Positions 55,175 to 63,908 of a stretch of DNA of 64,000 bases are shown here, one piece after another. The translations under genes and the position numbers were made by a program. How positions within the stretch are numbered: the first letter of the stretch is position 1; each line of letters begins with the position of its first letter. The stretch is from Nitrospinaceae bacterium (GTDB lineage: Bacteria; Nitrospinota; Nitrospinia; Nitrospinales; Nitrospinaceae), in contig JAJDBJ010000020.1 of NCBI GenBank assembly GCA_029261395.1, positions 37,429-101,428 of the forward strand, given 5' to 3'. The notes below the pieces were generated by a model. It had not been told where the DNA came from and did not search any database. It saw only the letters and a program-made list of their open reading frames with translations.

Positions 55175-55948
55175 TCAGCGCTTCAATATGCGCTGGGAAA
55201 AGTATTTAGCGGGGATATCGACGTCGAACTGAATCTTATCGAACATGTAGGTGGTCTTGGTGTTTTCTTTGAGCATGTCGCGGAAGATCATTTTTTTTGG
55301 AAATAACCGGTTGCCTACCTTCCGGTACTCTGTGAAGCGAATGAGTTTGAGCAGTTTTCCGCTTTTAGCATACGCTTCTTCCTTGAGAACAATATTTTTT
55401 GCGGGATCGACCCAGATCTTGAGGGTCTGATAGGTTTTTGTTTTCCGTTTGGCTTTGAGCGTCATCACCAGTGTTTTCACACCTTCCATCTCTTCCATAC
55501 CGTCGATGGTTCCGGTGTAGGCTTCGCTGATTTTTTCATCCTCCATCATATCTTCATAAGACAGATCACTCCCCATCATTGATTGACGCAACAGATGTCC
55601 GGCAATCAAAATTTTGCGGTCGGTATGAGGGGTGTACATCCACAACTTACGATCCCGTTTCAGCATTTTGGTACCACGCTCGCGCGCGGGCGCCTTGTAA
55701 TAACTGTAGGACTTGGTCACGCCCTCCATCCAGCTTTCCATCGACAGAGTTCTGACGCGCCTCCCGTTGTCGATGATCAGGCGTCCGTCGATATACTTGG
55801 TGCTGGCCCACATATTTTTATCCACTTCGACCAATAGTCGGTGCGCCCGGTCGTCTTCCGTCCGGCCCGTGACAGGCAACAGCAGAGTCCAAACCAAGAT
55901 GAAGCACAGTGAGCCGCATACCATCCTTTTAAAATTAAATTTCGTCAT
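55175..55948 (-). CDS. LolA-like outer-membrane lipoprotein-sorting protein (PF17131 type)
   Basis: A 257-residue periplasmic protein with signal peptide (MVCGSLCFILVWTLLLPVTG). The motif RQSMMGSDLSYEDMME with preceding LWMYTPHTDRKILIAGH is the hallmark of the LolA-like family PF17131, and the rest is an open beta-barrel pattern (KIWVDPAKNIVLKEEAYAKSG). Canonical LolA carries lipoproteins across the periplasm; this relative likely carries a lipid or lipopeptide. It is last in a cluster of six coupled genes and overlaps the permease gene by 4 bp. Confidence 0.88.
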   Translation of the reverse strand: MTKFNFKRMVCGSLCFILVWTLLLPVTGRTEDDRAHRLLVEVDKNMWASTKYIDGRLIIDNGRRVRTLSMESWMEGVTKSYSYYKAPARERGTKMLKRDRKLWMYTPHTDRKILIAGHLLRQSMMGSDLSYEDMMEDEKISEAYTGTIDGMEEMEGVKTLVMTLKAKRKTKTYQTLKIWVDPAKNIVLKEEAYAKSGKLLKLIRFTEYRKVGNRLFPKKMIFRDMLKENTKTTYMFDKIQFDVDIPAKYFSQRILKR

Positions 55949-57246
55949 CCGGCCTCCAGTTCGCGGAACAGATTGGCTTCTGAGCGTTGAAATATGGCAA
56001 GGTTGGCAATCAGGTTGCCCAATACACTGGCGGTGACTCCTGGGATCACCGCAAACACGAAGGCATCCAGGCTGACGCGGGCGCGAATAACGTCACTCAT
56101 CATCAATCCCGACGTCTCAAAAATCCCGTACGTGCTGACCCCCACTTCCTGCAAGTAGTACACCAGACTTCCTCCGAGAAGGCAACCGAAGGCGGAACCC
56201 AACACACCAACCATCAACGCTTCCAACATCATGAGCGCTATTAATTTTTTATGAGTTTCGCCCAGCGCCAGCAGTAATCCCATTTCGCCATAACGGTGTA
56301 CGCCATTGAGAAGCCCCGCATTCCAGAGCACCAGGACCATCAAAAAAGTAAACACTCCAATCACAACATCATCGACCAACTCAAATTTTACGGACAACTC
56401 CCGCAGGTTTCTTTGATCCAGTACGGATAAAATTACGGGTTCATCATCCGTAGCCCAATCCCCCGGAGGGTTTTGCTTCAAAGCTGGAAGATGATCCATT
56501 ATAGTTTGCTTAAGCTGGTCATATGTTTTGTATCCCACACTCTTTGGCAAAAAACCCAGGAAGTCGGTGACCATATCCTCCATATAAAATGTTTGCTGGG
56601 CATCGGCGAGATCGATCAAAGCCATTTTCTTATCCATCGCCGCCAAGCCAAACTTCACAAACCCGACGACCTGATAATTGTCGGTCGCCATCCCCCCGTC
56701 AAAATTCTGCCCCAGTAAAGTAACCTTGTCGCCCAAACTCAATCCCAAAGCCTCGGCCAGTTTATAACCCACCAGCATTTCCTTGGCGCGGGAGGGGATC
56801 ACGCCTTCAATCACGGATTTCTCCAGATCCAACCGTTTTCGTTCCGTAGAGTTTATATTCAGCATCTCGATCGCCATACCAATCACAGGCGTCTGACTTT
56901 TGGTTTCTCCTTTTTCATCGGGAACATCCATAAGGGCTCCCCACCGGATGCGAGGTGACCACTCAATTCGCGGGTCGCCATTTTTTTGCAACCATTGCAG
57001 AGTCTCCTTTTGTCCTGCCAGCGCCCGATCGAGGGGATTCAGATGCTCTTCATCATAAAACGGTTTGTTGACGAACCGCAGATGACCGGTATCCAAGTGA
57101 GCCGTCATATCAATCATTCCGGCAAAGGTACCTTCCATGAACCCCAGCAGATAAATCAACAGAGTCACCCCCACAGAGATCACCAGAAAAGGAAACAACG
57201 ATCGTGTCTTGTCGCGCCATATTCCTTTTAAAAGCCATCGGATCAT
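55945..57246 (-). CDS. ABC permease, FtsX/LolE-like (copy 2)
   Basis: A 433-residue MacB/FtsX-type permease: one N-terminal helix (FPFLVISVGVTLLIYLLG), a large periplasmic domain and three C-terminal helices (DVVIGVFTFLMVLVLWNAGLL, LIALMMLEALMVGVLGSAF, FVFAVIPGVTASVLGNLIA). The N-terminus IRWLLKGIWRDKTRS and the coupling loop MGLLLALGETHKKLI are typical. It is encoded with a second permease and a LolD-like ATPase; all overlap by 4 bp, implying a LolCDE-like heterodimer. Confidence 0.9.
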   Translation of the reverse strand: MIRWLLKGIWRDKTRSLFPFLVISVGVTLLIYLLGFMEGTFAGMIDMTAHLDTGHLRFVNKPFYDEEHLNPLDRALAGQKETLQWLQKNGDPRIEWSPRIRWGALMDVPDEKGETKSQTPVIGMAIEMLNINSTERKRLDLEKSVIEGVIPSRAKEMLVGYKLAEALGLSLGDKVTLLGQNFDGGMATDNYQVVGFVKFGLAAMDKKMALIDLADAQQTFYMEDMVTDFLGFLPKSVGYKTYDQLKQTIMDHLPALKQNPPGDWATDDEPVILSVLDQRNLRELSVKFELVDDVVIGVFTFLMVLVLWNAGLLNGVHRYGEMGLLLALGETHKKLIALMMLEALMVGVLGSAFGCLLGGSLVYYLQEVGVSTYGIFETSGLMMSDVIRARVSLDAFVFAVIPGVTASVLGNLIANLAIFQRSEANLFRELEAG

Positions 57247-58412
57247 GTGATCGCCCTCCCCCTCAACGCCTCGGTGGGATTCACTTTCGAGATTTTTCGG
57301 ACCGGAATCCAGGCAACCAGGATCATGATGGTGACAATGACCAGCATGGAAAGGATCACCTCAACTGGTTCGATTTTAAGATAAATATTTTCACGAATAG
57401 GAATTTGCGATTCCGCAAGATGCGAAACATCCAGCCCCACACTCTGAAACCAACCCAGGATAATCGTTCCCAAAAACAAAGCCACGAGAACCGCCGAAAA
57501 AGCCGCCAAACTGCCTTCCAATGTAAACAACCGGACCACTCGACCGGGTGGCATGCCGAAGGCCATCAGCGTGCCGATCTCCCGTTGGCGCTTGAAGATG
57601 TTCAGGAATTGCGTATTGAAGACACTGATACCCGCGAGGAAAATCAGAATGACCCAGATGATGATCGCGTACTTCCGGTCCTGTCGGATGAGATCGAGAA
57701 TATCCTTGAGGAGTATCTCCGGTACTTGAAATTCCGTACCCGCGATAGTTCCTTTAAACTCTTTAACGGCCACCCAGGAAACTTCACCTTTGCGCTGAGT
57801 GATCTTGCGCAGGTGATCGAGTCGCATCCACACCACACCCTGGTCTATACGAGGATTGATCAGAGGCACCACATCCACCACCCTGGCATCCAGTGCATCC
57901 ACCGCGCCAAAGCGGTCCCGCCACCTCAGGACCACGCCATCTCCAATGTGAAGATGAGATTTCCCGGCCATTTGTTTGCCAATAATAATGGGAATGACAT
58001 CGTCGACTGGAGTTCCCCATTCCTCTAATTTATTTAAAGGAAGATCCAGAAGCTTTTGTTGCATATCCATGCCACGTAATTGCACCGGAAACAAACGGCG
58101 GTTGGGGAAAATCTGCCCCTGCAGAACCAACACCTCTGCCTTATCGGATGACGGTAGGCTGGAAAGCGCATCCGGAATTTTGAAAGTTTGGTCTTCCCAT
58201 TCCATGGGAGCGAGCAGATCAAAATCCGGTGTTCGGTAATGTCCGCCTGCGACATCGGTCGACACCATGTTACGCACCGCCTGATCCTGGAATCCGTTGT
58301 ACAACGAAAGGTTGAAGACCACCGCCACCATCGCGAGAGCAGTCACCAGTACGTTCAAAAAAGACCGCATTCCCTGCCGCAGAAAATTCTTGAGCGCAAT
58401 CTGGAAAATCAT
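57243..58412 (-). CDS. ABC permease, FtsX/LolE-like (copy 1)
   Basis: A 389-residue permease with [23 protein letters not shown] at the N-terminus, helix ALAMVAVVFNLSLYNG, a periplasmic MacB-PCD domain and three C-terminal helices (YAIIIWVILIFLAGISVFN, LAAFSAVLVALFLGTIILGW, ILSMLVIVTIMILVAWI). Coupling loop: REIGTLMAFGMPPGRVV. It overlaps the ATPase gene and the second permease gene by 4 bp each, so the subunits are probably made in fixed ratio. Confidence 0.9.
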   Translation of the reverse strand: MIFQIALKNFLRQGMRSFLNVLVTALAMVAVVFNLSLYNGFQDQAVRNMVSTDVAGGHYRTPDFDLLAPMEWEDQTFKIPDALSSLPSSDKAEVLVLQGQIFPNRRLFPVQLRGMDMQQKLLDLPLNKLEEWGTPVDDVIPIIIGKQMAGKSHLHIGDGVVLRWRDRFGAVDALDARVVDVVPLINPRIDQGVVWMRLDHLRKITQRKGEVSWVAVKEFKGTIAGTEFQVPEILLKDILDLIRQDRKYAIIIWVILIFLAGISVFNTQFLNIFKRQREIGTLMAFGMPPGRVVRLFTLEGSLAAFSAVLVALFLGTIILGWFQSVGLDVSHLAESQIPIRENIYLKIEPVEVILSMLVIVTIMILVAWIPVRKISKVNPTEALRGRAIT

Positions 58413-59113
58413 TTCAATTCACCATCGGGTTGCTTGGTCTTGTCCCATTGCACAAAACCGTCGTCCAAACGCACTTCCCGTCGAACGTATTTGGTCACCT
58501 TTTCGTCATGTGTGCAAAACACAAACGCGGCTTTGAAGTCGCGATTGAGTTTCAACATCAGCTCCAGGATATGGTAAGAGTTTTCAGCATCGAGGTTGGC
58601 GGTGGGTTCGTCCGCCAGAATCAGCGCGGGATCTTTGATCAAAGCGCGGGCAATCGCCACCCGCTGGCTCTGGCCGCCGGAAAGCTCTGTCGGCCGCTTG
58701 TTGATTTCAGGCGTCAGGCCTACCAGGTCGACCAGGGATCTGACTTTTTCGCGGACGTCTGATTCCCTGGCATCGTTGAGTAGCAATGGGAACAATACAT
58801 TTTCGTAAACCGTATAGACCGGAAGTAGATTATAGGATTGAAAAATAAAACCAACATTTTCTCTTCGGAAGGCGGCCAGTTCGTCACGGTTCATTTGGTT
58901 CAAAGGCCGGTCTTTGAAAAGAATTTCGCCTGAGGTGGGTTGATCCAATCCACCCATCAAATTCAATAGCGTGGTTTTTCCAGATCCTGACGGCCCCACA
59001 AACGACATGAACGCCCCTTCATCGATTTCGAGGCTGACATCATGGAGTGCGGTGAAATCCTGACCGCCCACCCGGTACACTTTGGACACATGATCGATCA
59101 TTACCATATTCAT
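58409..59113 (-). CDS. ABC ATPase, LolD/MacB-like
   Basis: A 234-residue ATPase of the LolD/MacB/FtsE class. Walker A is [17 protein letters not shown]-loop [18 protein letters not shown], signature [15 protein letters not shown] and Walker [39 protein letters not shown] at the start is typical of LolD. It energises the two FtsX-type permeases downstream. Two bases separate it from the outer-membrane barrel gene upstream. Confidence 0.95.
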   Translation of the reverse strand: MNMVMIDHVSKVYRVGGQDFTALHDVSLEIDEGAFMSFVGPSGSGKTTLLNLMGGLDQPTSGEILFKDRPLNQMNRDELAAFRRENVGFIFQSYNLLPVYTVYENVLFPLLLNDARESDVREKVRSLVDLVGLTPEINKRPTELSGGQSQRVAIARALIKDPALILADEPTANLDAENSYHILELMLKLNRDFKAAFVFCTHDEKVTKYVRREVRLDDGFVQWDKTKQPDGELK

Positions 59114-59115
59114 AC

Positions 59116-60249
59116 TCAGAAAAAGGCGATTAAAGACAGGCCGGCACGCGACTCGGTTCCTGTTACAAACGATGGAGACTCACTGAACAACCGACCCGTT
59201 TGGTTATTACCGTCGATACTGCCCCCGACCTGGACTTGAGCATACAAATACACCTGATCCCAAATGTTGTATTCGACTTGCGGCGCGAACTGAAAACTCC
59301 GGTCAACCACGTCAAAGAAGAAAAACGCCCGCCAGACAATATCGATGCCGACCGGTTGATCCAATTGCAAACCGATGACCTGAATCGTCCGGTCCTGTTT
59401 CAAATCGACATTCGTAAAACCCGACTCCTGCGTCCTGAGAAAATATTCCAGCAGGACATGAAGCCCCTGCCCGACATCAAAAGTGTAATCGACACCAAAG
59501 ACCGTATCAAATCTTAAAGGATCGCCGGGCTGATCCTGTTGAATATCCAATCGGCTTTCGCTCCAGTATCCCACAACATACTCGCCCTTGAGGTGATATC
59601 CCATCTGTATCATTTCAAGGTTAAAGTCAGCCAGAAAGGGAAGATCCATTTTAGGGTGGTATTGCAGGGTAGCGCCGACTTCTACCGGGCCGAAGTTCGC
59701 CTCACCGCGCAGTCCTGTAATGATCCGATTTCCAGTCAGATCGGTTACGGCCCAACCCTGAACTGATGAGGTACTACTCAAGAAATACGTCGAACGCACT
59801 GCGTCGACGCCCCGCGTGAGAGGGATGATGCCGGAAATGATTCGGGTGTCGAAGAATCCGAGAGGACGGAACAAGGTCGCCGCCCCGAAAAGAATCTGCT
59901 GGCGACCGGCACGGATTTTAAAGTCGCCCTTCTCGTATCGAATCCAGCCACGAAACAACTCCGCATCATATTCCTCCACCTGGCCGATTTCTTCACGAAT
60001 GCCTCCGGTATAAAGGAGATCACCCACCACTTCATAATCAAAAATATGGCCGTCTTTTTCAAATAGAGTTCCGACCAGACCGTTTCGCAACTCGACTTCA
60101 TGATCGAAACGATTAAGATCTGCGGGAGGGGGGTCGAACAATATCTGTGAACTGGCACGGAAGCGCCCTTCATAATGCCAGTCGAAGGCCCACAAGTGAG
60201 CAGGCAACCATACCAGTAGAAGGCTGGAAACACAGATAAGTGTTTTCAT
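59116..60249 (-). CDS. outer-membrane beta-barrel protein
   Basis: A 377-residue protein with signal peptide (LICVSSLLLVWLPAHLWA) and amphipathic beta strands throughout, ending in Phe (SLIAFF), the usual barrel C-terminus. RIRAGRQQILFG-like GDFKIRAGRQQILFGAATLF followed by Pro/Asp and VDAVRSTYFLS recalls DUF1302/alginate-export barrels. In Pseudomonas-type clusters DUF1302 barrels occur with LolA-like proteins and RND pumps; here ABC permeases take the pump's place. The gene overlaps the upstream glycosyltransferase gene by 4 bp. Confidence 0.85.
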   Translation of the reverse strand: MKTLICVSSLLLVWLPAHLWAFDWHYEGRFRASSQILFDPPPADLNRFDHEVELRNGLVGTLFEKDGHIFDYEVVGDLLYTGGIREEIGQVEEYDAELFRGWIRYEKGDFKIRAGRQQILFGAATLFRPLGFFDTRIISGIIPLTRGVDAVRSTYFLSSTSSVQGWAVTDLTGNRIITGLRGEANFGPVEVGATLQYHPKMDLPFLADFNLEMIQMGYHLKGEYVVGYWSESRLDIQQDQPGDPLRFDTVFGVDYTFDVGQGLHVLLEYFLRTQESGFTNVDLKQDRTIQVIGLQLDQPVGIDIVWRAFFFFDVVDRSFQFAPQVEYNIWDQVYLYAQVQVGGSIDGNNQTGRLFSESPSFVTGTESRAGLSLIAFF

Positions 60250-61418
60250 TTTGAGGAGACTAATCGCTCGAGAGTGTTCGCAATTTTTTTACAAATCGCC
60301 TCCCAGCTGTAATGCGTTTGCACCGCCTGATAACCGTTGTCTCCCAGGGTTTTCATTTTCCCCGGATCCCCGAGTAAATCCTTGATCGGCTTTTCCCAAT
60401 CACCCGGATCCATCGAATGGATCATCACTCCAATGTCGTGCTCGTGAAACAGAACATCCAGCCCCCCCACAGGGTTCGTGATGATGGGCCGACCGCAAGC
60501 CATGTACTCAAATATCTTCAGAGGAGAAATGCCGGTCTCATTCAACCCCTCTTCGAAATAAGGTGCCAGACAAATATCCCCGGCATTGATATAGAGGGGA
60601 ACCTGCTCGAAAGGAACACGGCCTGCCAGAGTAATATTCCGACCCATCTGCAGTTCGTCAATCCTCCGTTTCAGATCCTCCCTCTTGCCGCCATCACCGA
60701 CAATCAGCAGATGAAGGCTTGGATTGTCGGCAACCAAAGCAGGCATTAAAGGAACCAGTCGGTCAATCCCATGCCACTGTTTCAAAGAACCCACGAACAC
60801 CAGAATGTTGCTATCCAAAGTCAAACCCAATTGCTTGCGGCATTCAGTCTTATCCATGGGCCGGGAGAACTCCGGGTTGGCGCCATTGCTCACCACCAAA
60901 ACGGAATCTTCTTTCACACCATAATTCCGGACCAGATAATCGCGAATCAGAGAGGAAGGCACCACCACTTGATCGGACAGTTTATAGATGATCTGCTCCA
61001 TAAAAGAGACGAAGGCAATCCATCCTTTTGACACGGCGTTGATCTTCATTTCCACCGGGGCCAATCCGTTGACCTCAACCACATATTTAAACGGGAACAC
61101 CCACTTCAGGAGTGTAGCCATCCATTCCATGGTTTGGAGGCGGGTATAAAGAACATCCGGCCGGGATTTCAAACAGTGCCAGGGAAGGATAAAAAACAGG
61201 CTTAGATAAAACGAGAAAAAGGTAACGCCGGACTTCTTAAAGATCACCGGCACATGAACAAACCGAACGCCTTCGAGTTCGCGTCTCTCACCCAAATCGG
61301 GGACGAACAAAACCACCTCGTGTCCCATACGCGCAAACTGTCGGCAAAACTCAAAAACGTGACGGGTGCTGGCGTCTTCGGTGGCCGTATTGATCCTGGC
61401 GAGATAAAAAATTTTCAT
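60246..61418 (-). CDS. glycosyltransferase family 4
   Basis: A 390-residue GT-B enzyme. Donor-site motifs are FVGSLKQWHGIDRLVPLM, LLIVGDGGKREDLKRR, ITLAGRVPFEQVPLYINAGD and EYMACGRPIITNPVGG. A hydrophobic stretch near residues 67-85 (FFSFYLSLFFILPWHCL) suggests membrane association. It starts the leftward coupled cluster with the barrel, ABC transporter and LolA-like genes, so the exported molecule may be glycosylated, for example a glycolipid; inference from order and 4-bp overlap. Confidence 0.9.
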   Translation of the reverse strand: MKIFYLARINTATEDASTRHVFEFCRQFARMGHEVVLFVPDLGERRELEGVRFVHVPVIFKKSGVTFFSFYLSLFFILPWHCLKSRPDVLYTRLQTMEWMATLLKWVFPFKYVVEVNGLAPVEMKINAVSKGWIAFVSFMEQIIYKLSDQVVVPSSLIRDYLVRNYGVKEDSVLVVSNGANPEFSRPMDKTECRKQLGLTLDSNILVFVGSLKQWHGIDRLVPLMPALVADNPSLHLLIVGDGGKREDLKRRIDELQMGRNITLAGRVPFEQVPLYINAGDICLAPYFEEGLNETGISPLKIFEYMACGRPIITNPVGGLDVLFHEHDIGVMIHSMDPGDWEKPIKDLLGDPGKMKTLGDNGYQAVQTHYSWEAICKKIANTLERLVSSK

Positions 61419-61510
61419 GGATTCCCGAAGAGAAGCTTTGGATAGGACAAAAGGGAATGCGGCATTCTAAACTGCGTTTTCTGCACTTCTTGGCCTACCC
61501 GAAGATAGCC

Positions 61511-61996
61511 CTAGAGTAATTTCTTGAGATAGGGAACCAATTGATCCGCTCCCACCGAAGGGCTTCGGGCTCTGAGGACTCCATTAGAATCTATAATCAG
61601 AACAGTAGGCATGTCTCTTTGGGTATAAGCCTTGTGAACGGTCTGGTTGGGGTCCAGCAAGTATGGAAAATTTATCTTCTTGGGAAAACCCGCAAGGTAA
61701 TCTTGGACGGCTTTTTTTGAGTCACCACTGGTATTGATTCCCAGGATTACCAGTTTATCGGTGCTCAATGCTTTTCGGACTTTTTCGAATTCCATGGCCT
61801 GATTCATACACGGCACGCAAATATGAAACATGCCCACCAGAACCACTTTGCCCTTCAAATCGCTCAAGGTATATTTTCCACCAGTAAGAGCATTCAAAGA
61901 GAAATCAGGTGCGGCATCTCCCGCCTTCGGGCCGGCCGCCCAGGCTGGATGAGCCAAAAAAATGATGATCAGCAGAATGGGGATAATTTTTCTCAT
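61511..61996 (-). CDS. TlpA/ResA-like thioredoxin-fold protein
   Basis: A 161-residue periplasmic thioredoxin-like protein with a cleavable signal peptide (MRKIIPILLIIIFLAHPAWA). The active-site motif is C-V-P-C in FHICVPCMNQAMEF, in place of the usual WCxPC. AGDAAPDFSLNALTGGKYTLSDLKGKVV is the AhpC/TSA-Redoxin start and MPTVLIIDSNGVL the cis-Pro region. Likely reduces disulfides in exported haem or copper proteins; it is divergent from the cupredoxin genes across 309 bp. Confidence 0.9.
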   Translation of the reverse strand: MRKIIPILLIIIFLAHPAWAAGPKAGDAAPDFSLNALTGGKYTLSDLKGKVVLVGMFHICVPCMNQAMEFEKVRKALSTDKLVILGINTSGDSKKAVQDYLAGFPKKINFPYLLDPNQTVHKAYTQRDMPTVLIIDSNGVLRARSPSVGADQLVPYLKKLL

Positions 61997-62241
61997 TCAG
62001 GGCCTCTTTCCGGGAATAAAACCTCAATTTTCAAGGTCTAAAGAAGGGTGGTGAGTCTTGTTTATTTTAAATTAGGCGGATAGGTTTGGAAAGCTAAATA
62101 TGTCGATCTGTTGATTAACATTTTTTCATGTTCCATTAATCTGAAATTCACTAAAGCGACCTAAAATGAAGTCATTGAAAACTGTTTAATGAGTATAGGG
62201 ATTAAGGTTTGAATACCGTATTTTAACAGTTTAAGTCTCAC

Positions 62242-62270
62242 TTGAAGTTGGAACCGGATTGATATATGAT
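62242..62270 (+). promoter_or_regulatory. sigma70-type promoter for the cupredoxin pair
   Basis: ttgaag (62242-62247) and tatgat (62265-62270), 17 bases apart, give a start near 62277 and a leader of about 29 bases to ATG 62306. The remainder of 61997-62305 is AT-rich; an inverted repeat aaactgtt/aacagttt (62179-62186, 62225-62232) lies just upstream of the -35 and could bind a regulator. Confidence 0.55.
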
Positions 62271-62305
62271 TTCGCTGGAATCTCTAAACCTTTCGATTAT
62301 TTGAG

Positions 62306-62998
62306 ATGTATAAATTAATTTTTGCTACATTTTCGCTTTTGATACTGACTTCTCCGGTCCACGCAGGGACCATCAAAGGAGAAGTCAAATACTCAGGAAA
62401 AGTTCCGGCCTCCGTCGCACACAAAACGGGAAAATTTAAAAAAGTGTGTGGGCCTGAGATCTTGGATGAATCATTAATCCTTGAAAACCAAAGCGTTAAG
62501 AATGTAGTGATTTGGCTGGAAGGGAAACAAGCTAAAAAATTAAAAAACAAGCCTGGGATCTATACCATCGACCAGAAGAAATGCGCTTATTCTCCCCATG
62601 TGCTTGTCATGCCCCAAGGCTCTGAACTGAAAATATTGACGAGTGATCCGATCAATCACAATATACATACCTATTCGTTTGATAACGATCCGATTAATAT
62701 CATGTTTTTACCAAATCAGGATTATACTCAGGAGATGGAGGAGCCGGAGGTCGTCAAAGTTTCCTGCGATCTCCATAGCTGGATGGTGGCCTATATTGTA
62801 GTTACGCCCCATTCCTACTTCGCACTGACGGGGAAAAACGGCACCTTCGAAATCAAAGATGTGCCACCAGGAAAATACACACTTAAGGTATGGCACGAGT
62901 CTCTGGGTGAGGAGTCCCGGAAGATTCAGGTTGGAGAAGGCATTACGCAGGAAGATTTTAATTTTTCAGAATTAGCGACTCAAGTATCACAAAAATAG
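62306..62998 (+). CDS. secreted plastocyanin-like cupredoxin with regulatory-like C-domain
   Basis: A 230-residue exported protein; signal peptide ends near SPVHA-G21. A Cys pair (C48, C93) precedes the copper site: His118 in NHNIHTYSF and C154-x2-H157-x2-M160 in SCDLHSWMVAYIVV, the C-D-(I/L)-H-x-W-M pattern of a broad plastocyanin-like family. A carboxypeptidase-regulatory fold follows (GTFEIKDVPPGKYTLKVWHE). A blue-copper electron carrier or copper chaperone in the periplasm is likely. Paralogous with the next gene, 58 bp on, and with the TPR fusion at 46215. Confidence 0.88.
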   Translation: MYKLIFATFSLLILTSPVHAGTIKGEVKYSGKVPASVAHKTGKFKKVCGPEILDESLILENQSVKNVVIWLEGKQAKKLKNKPGIYTIDQKKCAYSPHVLVMPQGSELKILTSDPINHNIHTYSFDNDPINIMFLPNQDYTQEMEEPEVVKVSCDLHSWMVAYIVVTPHSYFALTGKNGTFEIKDVPPGKYTLKVWHESLGEESRKIQVGEGITQEDFNFSELATQVSQK

Positions 62999-63056
62999 AG
63001 AGTGGCACCATTTCTTACAAAGGTGACGGAGTTTCATAGAATACGGAGCAAATAAC

Positions 63057-63893
63057 ATGAAAAAGCCCAAACTGTTTACCCTAATAGCCCTGACTTTCTT
63101 TACATGCACCCTGAGCGCACAAGTTTGGGCCTATCAGGAGGTTGAAGTTAAAAATGGCGGGACCTTGCAGGGAAAAACGACGATGAAGGGTCATACCCCT
63201 TCGCCGAGAGTGTTTCACCTCGTTTTATACCCCAATCTAGACATGTGTGCGGAAGTGGATACGGACGATGAAATGAACCGTCTCCTCTACGATTTCGTCA
63301 CGGATGAGAAACGAGGTCTGAGAGACGTAGTCGTTACTCTGGAACATGTGGAATCTGGCAAGCCTTTCCCCAACAAGCCGATCAACATTTTATCCGAGAA
63401 TTGTAAATTTACGCCTGAGGTCAACGTCCTCCCTCAAGGAGGAACGTTCTTTGTGGACAACCAGGATGCCGTCATGCACAACAGCCAGGTTTACCAAAGT
63501 GAACGGGGCAAGATTATCCTCAACATCCCCATCCCTGCCGAAGAAATTTCCGATGGCAAGGTCATGTTCAAAAAACATTATAAAATTTTCCAGATGATTT
63601 GCGGAATGCACGAGTTTATGCAGACCTGGGGCTACCGGGTTCAAAACCCTTATTTCTATAAAACCAATATTGATGGCAAATATAAAATCGACAATATCCC
63701 ACCCGGGAAATATAAAGCCACCGCCTGGCATTACCTGATGAAAAAACAATCAAAAAATATCACCGTATCCGAAGGCGAAACAATTGACTTGGATTTTGAG
63801 TTTGATGGCGATGCAGTCATCCGTCCCTTTTATGAGACCCTCAAATCCGGACGGATCAAAAAGGATGCCCGCGTTCCGGGAAGTATCCATTAA
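63057..63893 (+). CDS. secreted cupredoxin-like protein with regulatory-like C-domain
   Basis: A 278-residue exported protein with signal peptide (LFTLIALTFFTCTLSAQVWA). Closest in-window relative is the C-terminal part of the TPR fusion at 46215: shared GGTLxGx, Cys pair (C64, C116), His141 (AVMHNSQVY), C182-x2-H185-x2-M188 in ICGMHEFMQTWGY, and the GKYKIDNIPPGKYKATAWH fold. So full His/Cys/His/Met type-1 copper ligands are present. Co-transcribed with the preceding gene and possibly with the membrane protein that starts at 63909. Confidence 0.88.
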   Translation: MKKPKLFTLIALTFFTCTLSAQVWAYQEVEVKNGGTLQGKTTMKGHTPSPRVFHLVLYPNLDMCAEVDTDDEMNRLLYDFVTDEKRGLRDVVVTLEHVESGKPFPNKPINILSENCKFTPEVNVLPQGGTFFVDNQDAVMHNSQVYQSERGKIILNIPIPAEEISDGKVMFKKHYKIFQMICGMHEFMQTWGYRVQNPYFYKTNIDGKYKIDNIPPGKYKATAWHYLMKKQSKNITVSEGETIDLDFEFDGDAVIRPFYETLKSGRIKKDARVPGSIH

Positions 63894-63908
63894 TCACAAT
63901 TTGTCCTC

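Noticed and set aside
57204..58028. 274-codon open frame on the plus strand
   Set aside because: Antisense to the FtsX-like permease, which fits its operon and family; translation has no family features.
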